From Bacillus spizizenii TU-B-10 (GTDB lineage: Bacteria; Bacillota; Bacilli; Bacillales; Bacillaceae): 64,000 nucleotides of DNA. The translations under genes and the position numbers were made by a program. How positions within the stretch are numbered: the first letter of the stretch is position 1; each line of letters begins with the position of its first letter. Shown in pieces: positions 7,887 through 16,539 of the stretch. The DNA lies in the NCBI RefSeq assembly GCF_000227465.1, contig NC_016047.1:697001-761000 (forward strand). Direction: 5' to 3'. The notes under the pieces are model-generated. The model worked only from the letters and a program-made list of their open reading frames with translations, did no database searches and was not told where the DNA came from.

Positions 7887-9110
7887 TTGTTTAGAAGGAA
7901 TCCTTTCAAAGAAAAATACCACTCACATGATAGGCGGGCATTAAATATGCTTGCACTCAGAGTTCCAGGACTGGCTTTTATTCTCATGATCTATATAGCC
8001 TCTATCGTGCTGCAATTTATTATTGGGAGCTGGTCCATTTTATTGCTTCATGTGTTTACAGTATTGACCGCCATTTTTGCTTTGCTGCATTGGCATTCAT
8101 ATCGCTGGGTTAAAAAAAGGGTCATTCTATATTTTGTGCTGCAAGGTTTGATCACTTTTACACTGGCTAATGTCATGACTGGCTTCTTAGTGCTGATCAT
8201 CATTGGCCTTTATGCATTTTTGATTGGACAGATTGCAGGAATGGCAGACAGAAGAAAGACGTTCCTCATCCTTTATTTATTGCTTCTGCTGTCAATCAAT
8301 GTACCACATCAGATTCACAAAGGTGAATATTTGCATTTTCTTGTCATTGCCGTACCTATTATGAGCGTGATTATTACTTATGCCGCTACATTATTTGCCC
8401 AAGTCGATGAAAAGATAAAAGCGCAGCTGACTCTTGAAAGGCTGGAGCTTGCCCATCAGCAGGTAGAACAGCTGACACTGCAAAACGAGAGACAGCGTAT
8501 GGCCCGGGACTTACATGATACGCTTGCTCAAGGGCTGGTTAGTTTAAACATGCAGCTGGATGCGATTCATGTTCATCTCGCCAAAGACAACACAGAGAGA
8601 GCAAAAGAAATCGTTCAACAATCTATGAATAGAGTGAAAAGCACATTAGCTGATGCACGTTCAGCGATTGACGATCTGCGCAGCAAATCAGAAGAAATCG
8701 GTTTTTTAAAAGAAAGAATTACCTCTTTAATGGATCATTTTCAGGAGTCAACAGGCACGGCTTGTTTTGTAGACTACAGGTTACATCAGGTGTTAGACGT
8801 TCGTACAGCTGAAAACTGCTATTACATCATTGGAGAATGCATAACGAATGCAGCAAAGCATGCCGAAGCAGAAACGATCTGGGTATCCATTTGGGATGAT
8901 GAAAAAGGGAGACTGCATCTAACTGTCAAGGACAATGGCAAAGGATTTAATGTTGAGAAGGGAAAGAAAAAGAGAGGACATTATGGGCTTCTTGGTATAC
9001 AAGAACGCGTCAGAGCAATGAATGGCCAATTCAATATAAAGAGTACAAAATCTATAGGAACACACATCGAGATTAACGTACCAATTCAGGGAGAGATGCA
9101 GGATGAATAA
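7887..9110 (+). CDS. ydfH: NarL-type sensor kinase YdfH
   Basis: A 407-residue kinase. Residues 25-170 carry about six membrane helices with short loops, so it has little external domain and may sense within the membrane. A HisKA_3 dimerisation domain follows, with phospho-accepting His210 in RQRMARDLHDTLAQGLVSL. The HATPase domain shows GECITNAAKHA and DNGKGF. It partners YdfI; the two genes overlap by eight bases. The TTG at 7887 is the only start near AAGGAAG...GAGG; an ATG at 7880 reads into a stop. In B. subtilis the pair switches on ydfJ. Confidence 0.9.
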   Translation: MFRRNPFKEKYHSHDRRALNMLALRVPGLAFILMIYIASIVLQFIIGSWSILLLHVFTVLTAIFALLHWHSYRWVKKRVILYFVLQGLITFTLANVMTGFLVLIIIGLYAFLIGQIAGMADRRKTFLILYLLLLLSINVPHQIHKGEYLHFLVIAVPIMSVIITYAATLFAQVDEKIKAQLTLERLELAHQQVEQLTLQNERQRMARDLHDTLAQGLVSLNMQLDAIHVHLAKDNTERAKEIVQQSMNRVKSTLADARSAIDDLRSKSEEIGFLKERITSLMDHFQESTGTACFVDYRLHQVLDVRTAENCYYIIGECITNAAKHAEAETIWVSIWDDEKGRLHLTVKDNGKGFNVEKGKKKRGHYGLLGIQERVRAMNGQFNIKSTKSIGTHIEINVPIQGEMQDE

Positions 9111-9744
9111 GGTTTTAGTCGTTGATGACCATCTTGTCGTGAGGGAAGGTCTGAAGCTTTTAATTGAAACGAATGATCACTACACCATCATAGGAGAGGC
9201 GGAAAATGGCAAAGCAGCAGTCCGCCTTGCAGATGAATTAAAACCGGATATCATTCTCATGGATTTGTATATGCCTGAGATGAGCGGGTTAGAAGCCATT
9301 AAACAAATAAAAGAAAAACACGACATCCCCATCATTATTTTGACTACGTATAATGAAGATCACTTAATGATCGAAGGAATTGAATTAGGGGCGAAAGGAT
9401 ATCTATTGAAGGATACGAGTTCAGAAACCCTCTTTCATACAATGGATGCAGCAATAAGAGGAAACGTGCTATTGCAGCCTGATATCTTAAAACGTCTGCA
9501 AGAAGTCCAATTGGAGCGGATGAAGAAGCAGAGCAGTGATACGCAGCTGACAGAAAAGGAAGTCATTGTTCTAAAAGCCATTGCTAAAGGTCTTAAAAGC
9601 AAAGCGATTGCCTTTGATTTGGGTGTCTCTGAGAGAACTGTAAAGTCTAGATTAACGTCCATTTACAATAAATTAGGCGCGAATTCAAGAACTGAGGCAG
9701 TGACGATTGCCATGCAAAGAGGCATTCTGACATTAGACGAATAA
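9103..9744 (+). CDS. ydfI: NarL-family response regulator YdfI
   Basis: A 213-residue regulator. The receiver domain has the DD pair in VVDDHLVV and phospho-acceptor Asp54 in ILMDLYMPEMSG. A LuxR-type helix-turn-helix is at about residues 146-205 (LTEKEVIVLKAIAKGLKSKAIA, VSERTVKSRLTSIYNKLGA). It overlaps the ydfH end and is phosphorylated by YdfH. The known target is ydfJ, and the tandem 12-mers it recognises lie 35 bp downstream of this gene. Confidence 0.92.
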   Translation: MNKVLVVDDHLVVREGLKLLIETNDHYTIIGEAENGKAAVRLADELKPDIILMDLYMPEMSGLEAIKQIKEKHDIPIIILTTYNEDHLMIEGIELGAKGYLLKDTSSETLFHTMDAAIRGNVLLQPDILKRLQEVQLERMKKQSSDTQLTEKEVIVLKAIAKGLKSKAIAFDLGVSERTVKSRLTSIYNKLGANSRTEAVTIAMQRGILTLDE

Positions 9745-9763
9745 CATCATATATTTGAAATTT

Positions 9764-9789
9764 GCCCAAACGTACATGCCCGAATGTAC
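9764..9789 (+). promoter_or_regulatory. Tandem YdfI binding 12-mers before ydfJ
   Basis: GCCCAAACGTAC (9764-9775) and GCCCGAATGTAC (9778-9789) are two direct copies, two bases apart, of GCCCRAAYGTAC, the reported YdfI site for ydfJ activation. They end about 75 bp before the ydfJ start. Confidence 0.88.
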
Positions 9790-9865
9790 GTTTTTTTTAT
9801 TTCAATGTCAACTACAATGAGAAAGCAAAGAATGTTATCAAGCAATGTGCTGAAAGGAGATTATC

Positions 9866-12037
9866 ATGTCTAGAATGTTATATAAATTAGGAGGATGGGT
9901 TGCTCGCAATCGCATAAAAGTAATATGTGCGTGGATCGTTGTGTTAGTTGCTTCGGTAGGCCTTGCAATCACGTTAAAACCAAGTTTTTCTGAGGATATG
10001 TCCATACCTGACACACCTTCGGAAAAAGCGATGGATATCATTCAAAAAGAATTTCCTCACGGTCCTGATAAAGGGAGCATACGGGTGATTTTCGGAGCTG
10101 AAGATGGAGAGAAACTTACTGCAGAGTCAGCCAAAAAAGCAATCGAAAATACGTTCAAGGAAATCAATAAAGATGATTCTGTTGACTCGATTGCAAGTCC
10201 TTTTGTTACAGGAACAATCGCGAAAGATGGCACCGTTGCCTATGCTGATATCAAGTATAAATCTTCAGCAGATGATATAAAAGATTACTCTATCAAACAC
10301 TTAAAAGACAGTTTGAAATTGGCTGATGACGAGGGATTACAAACTGAGCTAAGCGGAGATGTACCAGGAGCCGAGATGGAGATAGGTGGAGTGTCTGAAA
10401 TTGTCGGCATTATTTTGGCCTTTGTCGTTTTAGCCATTACATTCGGCTCCTTATTAATAGCAGGTTTGCCGATTTTAACTGCACTGATTGGATTAGGTGT
10501 AAGTATTGGACTTGTTTTGATTGGGACACAAGTATTTGATATTGCTTCCGTTAGTCTTTCATTAGCCGGAATGATTGGCCTTGCTGTTGGGATTGATTAT
10601 GCTTTATTTATTTTTACGAAGCACCGCCAGTTTTTAGGCGAAGGTATACAAAAAAATGAATCAATCGCGAGAGCTACAGGAACAGCTGCGAGTGCAGTTG
10701 TTTTTGCCGGACTTACTGTTATCGTCGCACTTTGCGGATTGACTGTCGTTGACATTCCTTTTATGTCTGCAATGGGGCTGACAGCAGGGCTTAGTGTATT
10801 GTTAGCTGTCCTCGCTTCAATCACGCTTGTGCCTGCCGTCTTGTCGATAGCGGGGAAACGGATGGTTCCGAAATCAAACAAGAAAAAAGAAAAACAAAGC
10901 GCTGAAACAAATGTCTGGGGACGCTTTGTCACAAAAAATCCTATCATGCTAAGTGTATGCAGCATTCTCATTTTGCTTGTTATTAGTATCCCATCTATGC
11001 ATTTGGAGCTGGGCTTGCCTGATGCAGGGATGAAAGCGAAGGATAATCCAGATCGTCGGGCTTATGACTTGCTTGCCGACGGTTTTGGAGAAGGATTTAA
11101 TGGTCAATTAACAATCGTAGCGGATGCCACAAGTGTAACAGAAAATAAGGCGGAAGCCTTCGCAGATGCAGTGAAAGAAATAAAGGAACTAGACCATGTA
11201 GCGAGTGTCACGCCTGCAATGCCTAATAAAGAAGGGAACTTTGCCATCATTACGGTAGTTCCTACAACAGGTCCAAATGATGCAGCAACGAAGGATTTGG
11301 TAAAGGATGTACGCAGCTTATCAGATAAAAATAGGGTAGATTTGCTCGTTACTGGATCGACTGCAGTGAATATTGATATTTCAGATCGCCTTAATGATGC
11401 GATACCGGTGTTTGCTGTACTCATTGTTGGTTTTGCGTTTGTATTGCTGACAATCGTATTCCGTTCGTTGCTTGTGCCTCTTGTTGCTGTTGCGGGTTTC
11501 ATATTGACGATGACAGCCACTCTTGGAATCTGTGTATTTGTTTTACAAGACGGGAATCTCATCGACTTTTTCAAAATACCTGAAAAAGGGCCGATACTCG
11601 CGTTCTTGCCGATTTTATCTATTGGGATACTGTTTGGATTAGCCATGGATTATCAAGTATTCCTTGTAAGCAGAATGCGTGAAGAATATGTGAAAACAAA
11701 GAATCCAGTACAAGCGATTCAAGCTGGATTAAAACACAGCGGTCCTGTTGTCACCGCAGCCGGCCTGATCATGATATTCGTTTTTGCTGGATTTATCTTT
11801 GCTGGTGAAGCTTCTATTAAAGCCAACGGATTGGCTCTTTCCTTTGGTGTGCTCTTTGATGCATTTATTGTACGAATGACACTGATTCCAAGTGTCATGA
11901 AGCTGATGGGGAATGCAGCCTGGTATTTGCCAAAATGGCTAGACAAGATTATTCCGAATGTGGACATAGAAGGGCATCAACTCACGAAGGAAATACAGCC
12001 AGAAATAGATCATGAACAAAAGAAACAAATCATGTAA
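9866..12037 (+). CDS. ydfJ: MMPL/RND-family membrane transporter YdfJ
   Basis: A 723-residue polytopic protein of the MMPL (RND superfamily) type. It has two repeats of one helix, a large outside loop and five or six helices, with GLAVGIDYALFIFTKHRQ in the first half and FGLAMDYQVFLVSRMREEY in the second, the conserved D-Y pairs of MMPL pumps. It probably exports lipids or a drug-like compound; the substrate is not known. Expression is driven by YdfHI through the tandem 12-mers upstream. The ATG at 9866 has AAAGGAG nine bases before it. Confidence 0.92.
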   Translation: MSRMLYKLGGWVARNRIKVICAWIVVLVASVGLAITLKPSFSEDMSIPDTPSEKAMDIIQKEFPHGPDKGSIRVIFGAEDGEKLTAESAKKAIENTFKEINKDDSVDSIASPFVTGTIAKDGTVAYADIKYKSSADDIKDYSIKHLKDSLKLADDEGLQTELSGDVPGAEMEIGGVSEIVGIILAFVVLAITFGSLLIAGLPILTALIGLGVSIGLVLIGTQVFDIASVSLSLAGMIGLAVGIDYALFIFTKHRQFLGEGIQKNESIARATGTAASAVVFAGLTVIVALCGLTVVDIPFMSAMGLTAGLSVLLAVLASITLVPAVLSIAGKRMVPKSNKKKEKQSAETNVWGRFVTKNPIMLSVCSILILLVISIPSMHLELGLPDAGMKAKDNPDRRAYDLLADGFGEGFNGQLTIVADATSVTENKAEAFADAVKEIKELDHVASVTPAMPNKEGNFAIITVVPTTGPNDAATKDLVKDVRSLSDKNRVDLLVTGSTAVNIDISDRLNDAIPVFAVLIVGFAFVLLTIVFRSLLVPLVAVAGFILTMTATLGICVFVLQDGNLIDFFKIPEKGPILAFLPILSIGILFGLAMDYQVFLVSRMREEYVKTKNPVQAIQAGLKHSGPVVTAAGLIMIFVFAGFIFAGEASIKANGLALSFGVLFDAFIVRMTLIPSVMKLMGNAAWYLPKWLDKIIPNVDIEGHQLTKEIQPEIDHEQKKQIM

Positions 12038-12041
12038 TAGA

Positions 12042-12073
12042 AAAAGCAGATCTTTTATGATCTGCTTTTTTTG
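12042..12073 (+). terminator. Terminator of ydfJ
   Basis: An 11-bp stem, AAAAGCAGATC / GATCTGCTTTT, with a 6-base loop is followed by T residues. Confidence 0.85.
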
Positions 12074-12141
12074 CTTAACATTTATTCCCTGATCATGCTG
12101 TAGGCGATTTTATAGCCTTTCAATGTGGTAGTATTTAGAAG

Positions 12142-12519
12142 ATGAAGCCGGCAGTTAAAAAGATGTTCAGATATTTTAAAAACAACAATTATTCAATTTT
12201 TATAGCGAGTAATGGCTTAATAGAGTATCAAAAAGCAATTGCGAGTTTTTATCAATGGACAGGTGGGTAAATGAAACATTTAGTATTCAACAAATACATA
12301 TTCTTAATAAAAGTGATTTCGTTAATACTATTCTGCAAAAATACGTCATTCAACATGCAGCAGTTGTCGGAGACCGTCTATCTGACATATAAATGCGGCT
12401 AAAGATAATGGTTTGCTGGCAATCGGATGCCATTTTGATTTTGCAAAGGAAGAGGCCCAAGCTGACTTTGTCATACATGATTAATTGAGCTGGAAACATT
12501 ATTGCCTGAGCTGAAATAG
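12142..12519 (+). pseudogene. Decayed HAD-superfamily phosphatase
   Basis: Pieces of a HAD hydrolase appear in successive frames: FKNNNYSIFIASNGLIEY (motif II region), then WVNETFSIQQI..LNKSDFV, then HAAVVGDRLSDI (motif IV GDRxxDI), then AAKDNGLLAIGCHFDFAKEEAQADFVIHD, then LIELETLLPELK. At least three frameshifts separate them. The N-terminal catalytic DxD half is not visible. It resembles phosphoglycolate phosphatase-like proteins. It lies in a decayed patch together with an azlC remnant. Confidence 0.75.
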
Positions 12520-12600
12520 AGGATGCTAAGCGATAAGGCACCAGTGAATTTGCTGGTTTTGGAAAATAATCATTTATAGCCATTCATAGGGATTACAAAC

Positions 12601-12630
12601 AAACATACCAAACGGTTTGATATGTTTTTG
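12601..12630. terminator. Terminator-like hairpin after the HAD remnant
   Basis: AAACATACCAAA / TTTGATATGTTT pairs with one mismatch around a 3-base loop. The following bases (TTGGG) are only weakly U-rich. The rest of 12520-12840 shows no gene. Confidence 0.45.
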
Positions 12631-12843
12631 GGTTACAGCATTCATTTTAATAACTAATTACACTTACCGGTCCAAACTAGCCTAGATAATGTTATTCTTA
12701 ACTATCTAATGATTCTGTTGAAGAAAGCATAACACTCATATATGGTTCTCTATTTTAATATACAAAGAATCATTGTCATCCTTACAATGATCTTGTTTTT
12801 TGTATGGATTTTGTATGGTACATTAAATATGTTGCTCAAAGGT

Positions 12844-13104
12844 GTGAATCAAAAAGGAGATCAAAAATGGGCTGTATTTCGTTCGGCCTTCCGATATACG
12901 ATTCCGATTTAGGCAGGATTTTTATTTTTGGGGATTGCTTATGGAATCTTTATGCATTACTTAGGAATTCATGCAATCTATCCGAGCATCATGAGTTTCA
13001 TCATTTTTACGGGATCAATGGAGTTTGTAGCCGCTCATTTTTTGCGAGGCGGTTTTGCAGAATTAAAGCTTGGGAGTCTAATTCATATGGTTCATGCACA
13101 TGAA
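12844..13104 (+). pseudogene. azlC remnant (branched-chain amino acid export subunit)
   Basis: From a GTG at 12844 the frame reads KWAVFRSAFRYTIPI, a stop, then AGFLFLGIAYGIFMHYLGIH and MSFIIFTGSMEFVAAHFLRGG, the well-conserved N-terminal half of AzlC. The in-frame TAG stands where Met is usual (IMAGF). Homology fades after HMVHA, where the family has MVNARH, and no C-terminal half was found. A related BrnQ carrier follows at 13421, recalling the azlBCD-brnQ operon, so this seems to be the ruin of such an operon. Confidence 0.75.
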
Positions 13105-13420
13105 AAAAATCCTGTCTCGGCGACAATCCAGTTTTTTAACCGGCTAAACCAGTTGATCAGAACATCGCCCATGCGACAGAGATCAAACGCAGCAATCGCC
13201 CTGGATTCTATTGAATCGACATCTTACATGGCCAAAGTGAGATAACAGCCATGGATGCAATGTCTAATCGAAAGGATTATTATGTTATTTGAACTTGATA
13301 AAAATATGTAAGACTGACACAAGCTTATTATTTTAGAATCAACGCCGTGCCAATGCAAATAGCAGCTGCAATGTTTGCTGGTCATTTAAAAAAGTATTTA
13401 CGGTAATCGGAGGATTTATC
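13105..13420. other. Non-coding or decayed stretch before brnQ
   Basis: No intact gene is visible. A short frame ending AAAMFAGHLKKYLR at about 13330-13405 could be the tail of a lost gene. The ribosome site for the BrnQ gene (CGGAGG) is at 13407-13412. Confidence 0.4.
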
Positions 13421-14743
13421 ATGTCAAAGAAAGTTTCTTCTTCCTATATCATCATTATAGGATTAATGCTATTTGCATTGTTTTTTGGAGCAGGAAATCT
13501 CATTTTCCCGCCTATGCTTGGTCAAATGGCTGGAACAAATGTATGGATCGCCAATGCTGGCTTCTTAGTGACAGGAGTTGGCTTGCCATTGCTGGCAATG
13601 ACAGCATTTGTTTTTTCAGGTAAACATAATCTACAATCGTTAGCCAGCCGTGTGCATCCAGTGTTTGGAATTGTGTTTACGACGATTCTCTATCTGGCAA
13701 TCGGGCCTTTTTTCGCAATCCCGAGATCCGGGAACGTATCGTTTGAAATTGGAGTAAAACCTTTTTTATCAGATGATGCAGGCCCTGTTTCATTGATCAT
13801 ATTTACAATATTATTTTTCACAGTTGCATGTCTGTTATCACTCAACCCTACAAAAATTATTGATGTAGTCGGAAAATTTTTAACGCCAATTAAATTGACA
13901 TTTATCGGATTGCTTGTAGTGGTAGCTGTTGTCCATCCAATCGGAACAATTCAAGCACCATCAAAAGGGTATACATCACATGTGTTTTTTAAAGGCTTTC
14001 AGGAAGGGTACCTGACTCTGGATGCCCTTGTAGCGTTTGTTTTTGGAATCATCATCGTGAATGCAATTAAAGAACAAGGTGCTGCCACCAAAAAACAGCT
14101 GGTGATCATTTGTGCAAAAGCAACTGCGATTGCTGCGACACTCCTAGCCCTTATCTATACGGCCCTTTCATATATGGGAGCCTCCAGCGTTGAAAAGCTG
14201 GGGCTTTTAGAAAATGGAGCCGAGGTTTTGGCTAAGGTTTCATCCTATTATTTTGGATCCTATGGTTCCATCATATTGGGCTTAATGATTACAGTAGCAT
14301 GTCTGACAACAAGTGTCGGACTGATCACAGCGTGCTCTTCCTTTTTTCATGAATTATTTCCGAACATTTCGTATAAAAAAATAGCTGTAATGTTAGCAGT
14401 GTTTAGTACGCTTGTCTCAAATATAGGGTTAACTCAGCTCATTAAGGTGTCCATGCCTGTCTTAATGACGATGTATCCAATCGCGATTTCCTTAATCTTT
14501 TTAACGTTTTTGCATTCTGTATTTAAAGGGAAGGCTGAAGTGTATCAGGGCAGTTTACTGTTCACGTTTATCATTAGCCTATTTGACGGTTTGAATGAAG
14601 CTGGGATAAAAATTGAAGTCGTAAATCGCATTTTCACTCAGATTCTTCCTATGTACAGCATAGGGCTGGGATGGCTCATTCCAGCTATTATAGGGGGAAT
14701 AGGCGGCTATATACTGAGTATGTTTCGAACAAAAAGATCATGA
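13421..14743 (+). CDS. BrnQ-family branched-chain amino acid carrier
   Basis: A 440-residue polytopic protein with about twelve helices and the LIVCS family signature LFALFFGAGNLIFPPMLGQMAG near the start, plus GPFFAIPRSGNVSFEIG. Members import Leu, Ile and Val using a sodium or proton gradient. It is similar along its length to B. subtilis BrnQ but sits in a different neighbourhood from the azl-brnQ locus, so it is probably a paralogue. The azlC ruin just upstream suggests an old azl-type operon of which only this gene survives. The ATG has CGGAGG eight bases before it. Confidence 0.88.
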   Translation: MSKKVSSSYIIIIGLMLFALFFGAGNLIFPPMLGQMAGTNVWIANAGFLVTGVGLPLLAMTAFVFSGKHNLQSLASRVHPVFGIVFTTILYLAIGPFFAIPRSGNVSFEIGVKPFLSDDAGPVSLIIFTILFFTVACLLSLNPTKIIDVVGKFLTPIKLTFIGLLVVVAVVHPIGTIQAPSKGYTSHVFFKGFQEGYLTLDALVAFVFGIIIVNAIKEQGAATKKQLVIICAKATAIAATLLALIYTALSYMGASSVEKLGLLENGAEVLAKVSSYYFGSYGSIILGLMITVACLTTSVGLITACSSFFHELFPNISYKKIAVMLAVFSTLVSNIGLTQLIKVSMPVLMTMYPIAISLIFLTFLHSVFKGKAEVYQGSLLFTFIISLFDGLNEAGIKIEVVNRIFTQILPMYSIGLGWLIPAIIGGIGGYILSMFRTKRS

Positions 14744-14850
14744 TAAGCGCATTTATAAAACGAATAAAGGATTAATAGCGCTACTCATCTTCATAAATAT
14801 TTTGATTTCCCTGGTCAGGGTACTAAAGAGTTGAACAATTACTCAGATCT

Positions 14851-14880
14851 GCAGGTGGAATAAAGCTCTTGTCCGCCTGC
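14851..14880 (+). promoter_or_regulatory. Hairpin in the leader of the Rok-like gene
   Basis: GCAGGTGGA / TCCGCCTGC forms a 9-bp stem (one G-T pair) about 20 bases before the Rok-like start. It may be a terminator of the upstream gene or a leader structure. It covers the alternative TTG start at 14869. Confidence 0.4.
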
Positions 14881-14898
14881 TTAATTGGGGGGAAGAAG

Positions 14899-15342
14899 AT
14901 GGCTGATCAAAGAGAAGCTTTGTGTATGAGATTAGCAGAAATAGATAAACATGAAATATCGATACTTCGTGAGTTCCAGTTAGAACGGGAGAAGATCTTT
15001 TCAAGCTTAAGAGCATTAGAACGGTCTAGTAAAGAAAAGAAGCTCCCATCTCAAGTCGCGCTCGAACAAACAGCAAATGATGTAAAGACATATCGTGTAA
15101 CATCAAAACCAATCCAACAGAAAAAAAGAAGACAGGGCAGAGCTGAATCAAAAGCCTCTCGTGAAGCAGCATTACACATATTAAAGCAGCAGGATAAGCC
15201 AATGAGCAGTATTGAGCTGAAAAGAAAGATTGAAAAGGAAACCGGTGTGCACATCTCTAATATGACATCATTTATGAATACTTTAATGAAAATGCACCCA
15301 GAGGTGAAAAAACCTTATAGAGGACAATATAGAATGATTTAA
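14899..15342 (+). CDS. Rok-like nucleoid-associated repressor (short Rok paralogue)
   Basis: A 147-residue protein clearly related to B. subtilis Rok (about 190 aa). The N-terminal part, EALCMRLAEIDKHEISILREFQLEREKIFSSLRALE, matches the Rok coiled coil that mediates oligomerisation. A basic linker (KKRRQGRAESKASREAA) follows, then the C-terminal winged helix SSIELKRKIEKETGVHISNM..PEVKKPYRGQY, where Rok has nearly the same PEVKKPYRGQY. Rok silences AT-rich foreign DNA and comK. The linker is shorter than in Rok, as in the sRok proteins of Bacillus plasmids. An in-frame TTG at 14869 sits in a hairpin; the ATG at 14899 follows a G-rich ribosome site. It could be a xenogeneic silencer or a Rok antagonist. 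Confidence 0.85.
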   Translation: MADQREALCMRLAEIDKHEISILREFQLEREKIFSSLRALERSSKEKKLPSQVALEQTANDVKTYRVTSKPIQQKKRRQGRAESKASREAALHILKQQDKPMSSIELKRKIEKETGVHISNMTSFMNTLMKMHPEVKKPYRGQYRMI

Positions 15343-15474
15343 TTCTTGCGTGGTATTCGGTTTCTGATTTCCAAAGGCTGAGCTTCATATTGTCTGATGC
15401 ATAACAAGGTATCCTTGCTATTACGAATGTAGAACGGGGACTAAGGTAGTGGCAGGGAATGTCATTTTCACATG

Positions 15475-15510
15475 ATACCAAGGGTTGTGAATACCTTGGT
15501 ATTTTTTTTG
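15475..15510 (+). terminator. Strong terminator downstream of the Rok-like gene
   Basis: ATACCAAGG / CCTTGGTAT with a 10-base loop and a run of eight T. It lies 130 bases after the Rok-like stop, giving that mRNA a long 3' end. From 15511 to 15758 no gene is evident. Confidence 0.8.
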
Positions 15511-15758
15511 TGCGTGTGTTGTGAAGTGAGCTGAGCTGCTGTCCGAAAACTGCCGCCTAGTCATTAGGGTTGGTTCATGTAGAAAAATAGAGCCCGATTA
15601 GAGAGACTTTATTATTGGAAAATATCCATACGGATACAATTCACTTCCTTATGAACCACTCACCATCTGTTTCACTGATAAAACATGGCGGCATTAGTGA
15701 ATTCCGCTTTACTATCTGGAACACCCCCTTCCTTGAAGCCTGTGTTTGAAGCTCGACA

Positions 15759-16448
15759 CTAAAAACGCAATCCAAATACATGAATCACGTAAATGACAAT
15801 AGGCGGGATCAACAGGGACGGGAGCAGATTCAGCGTTTTAAACTTCTTAATTCCCAGAATGCTTAACCCTGAGCTGAGGATGAGTATGCCTCCTACAATT
15901 GTGATTTCGTTGATAAGGTCTGTATTGATTGCGCTCTCCATTACTTTAGCAAATAAATAGATGGAGCCCTGCCAGACAAATAATACAATGGCAGCCGCTG
16001 CGATTCCAAAACCAAAAGTCGAAGCAAGCACAATGGAGGTAATGCCATCTAACATCCCGTTTGTCAGGAGATACGTATAATTTTTATTTAGAGCCGCTTC
16101 AACAGGGCCCAATATTGACAGAGAACCTATACAAAATAATAAGATCGCAGTTGATAAACCCTCCGCTAAATTGCTTTTAGAGAATTTATTCACCAGCTTG
16201 TTGAATCGTAATTCCAGATTGATGCTTTGGCCAAGCAAACCTCCAAGGGCCAAACTCACGATAAAAAGAATGGGGTATTTACTATCAGGCAAATGCTGTG
16301 TAATCGCGTTGATCCCCAGCGCGACTGCAGCGAATCCCATTGCCTGCATCAGGATATCCTGGTATTCATCTTTAATGCCTTTTTTGAATAACCCGCCAAT
16401 TATACTTCCTGCAATGATCATCACTGTGTTAAAAATGGTCCCAAACAT
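15759..16448 (-). CDS. ydfK: DUF554 membrane protein YdfK
   Basis: A 229-residue membrane protein of the DUF554 family with about seven hydrophobic helices, starting MFGTIFNTVMIIAGSIIGGL and containing QAMGFAAVALGINAI and GMLDGITSIVLASTFGFG. The function is not known; the fold suggests a transporter. The ATG at 16448 has GGAGGAG eight bases upstream; an in-frame upstream extension has no ribosome site. It follows the MerR regulator ydfL in the same direction, 90 bp away, and could share its promoter. Confidence 0.82.
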   Translation of the reverse strand: MFGTIFNTVMIIAGSIIGGLFKKGIKDEYQDILMQAMGFAAVALGINAITQHLPDSKYPILFIVSLALGGLLGQSINLELRFNKLVNKFSKSNLAEGLSTAILLFCIGSLSILGPVEAALNKNYTYLLTNGMLDGITSIVLASTFGFGIAAAAIVLFVWQGSIYLFAKVMESAINTDLINEITIVGGILILSSGLSILGIKKFKTLNLLPSLLIPPIVIYVIHVFGLRF

Positions 16449-16539
16449 AAGCTTTCTCCTCCAATAATGATTCCTGCATAAAAAATAAACCCTCAAGTTA
16501 GTAGAGAGTCAAGGGAGATTAAAAACATATTCATGAAAT

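Noticed and set aside
10597-11967. Long minus-strand open frames opposite ydfJ (124, 180 and 82 aa)
   Set aside because: They are antisense shadows of a strong MMPL gene, without ribosome sites or family-like composition.
12350-12583. 77-aa minus-strand frame
   Set aside because: It is antisense to the HAD pseudogene, whose motifs are readable on the plus strand.
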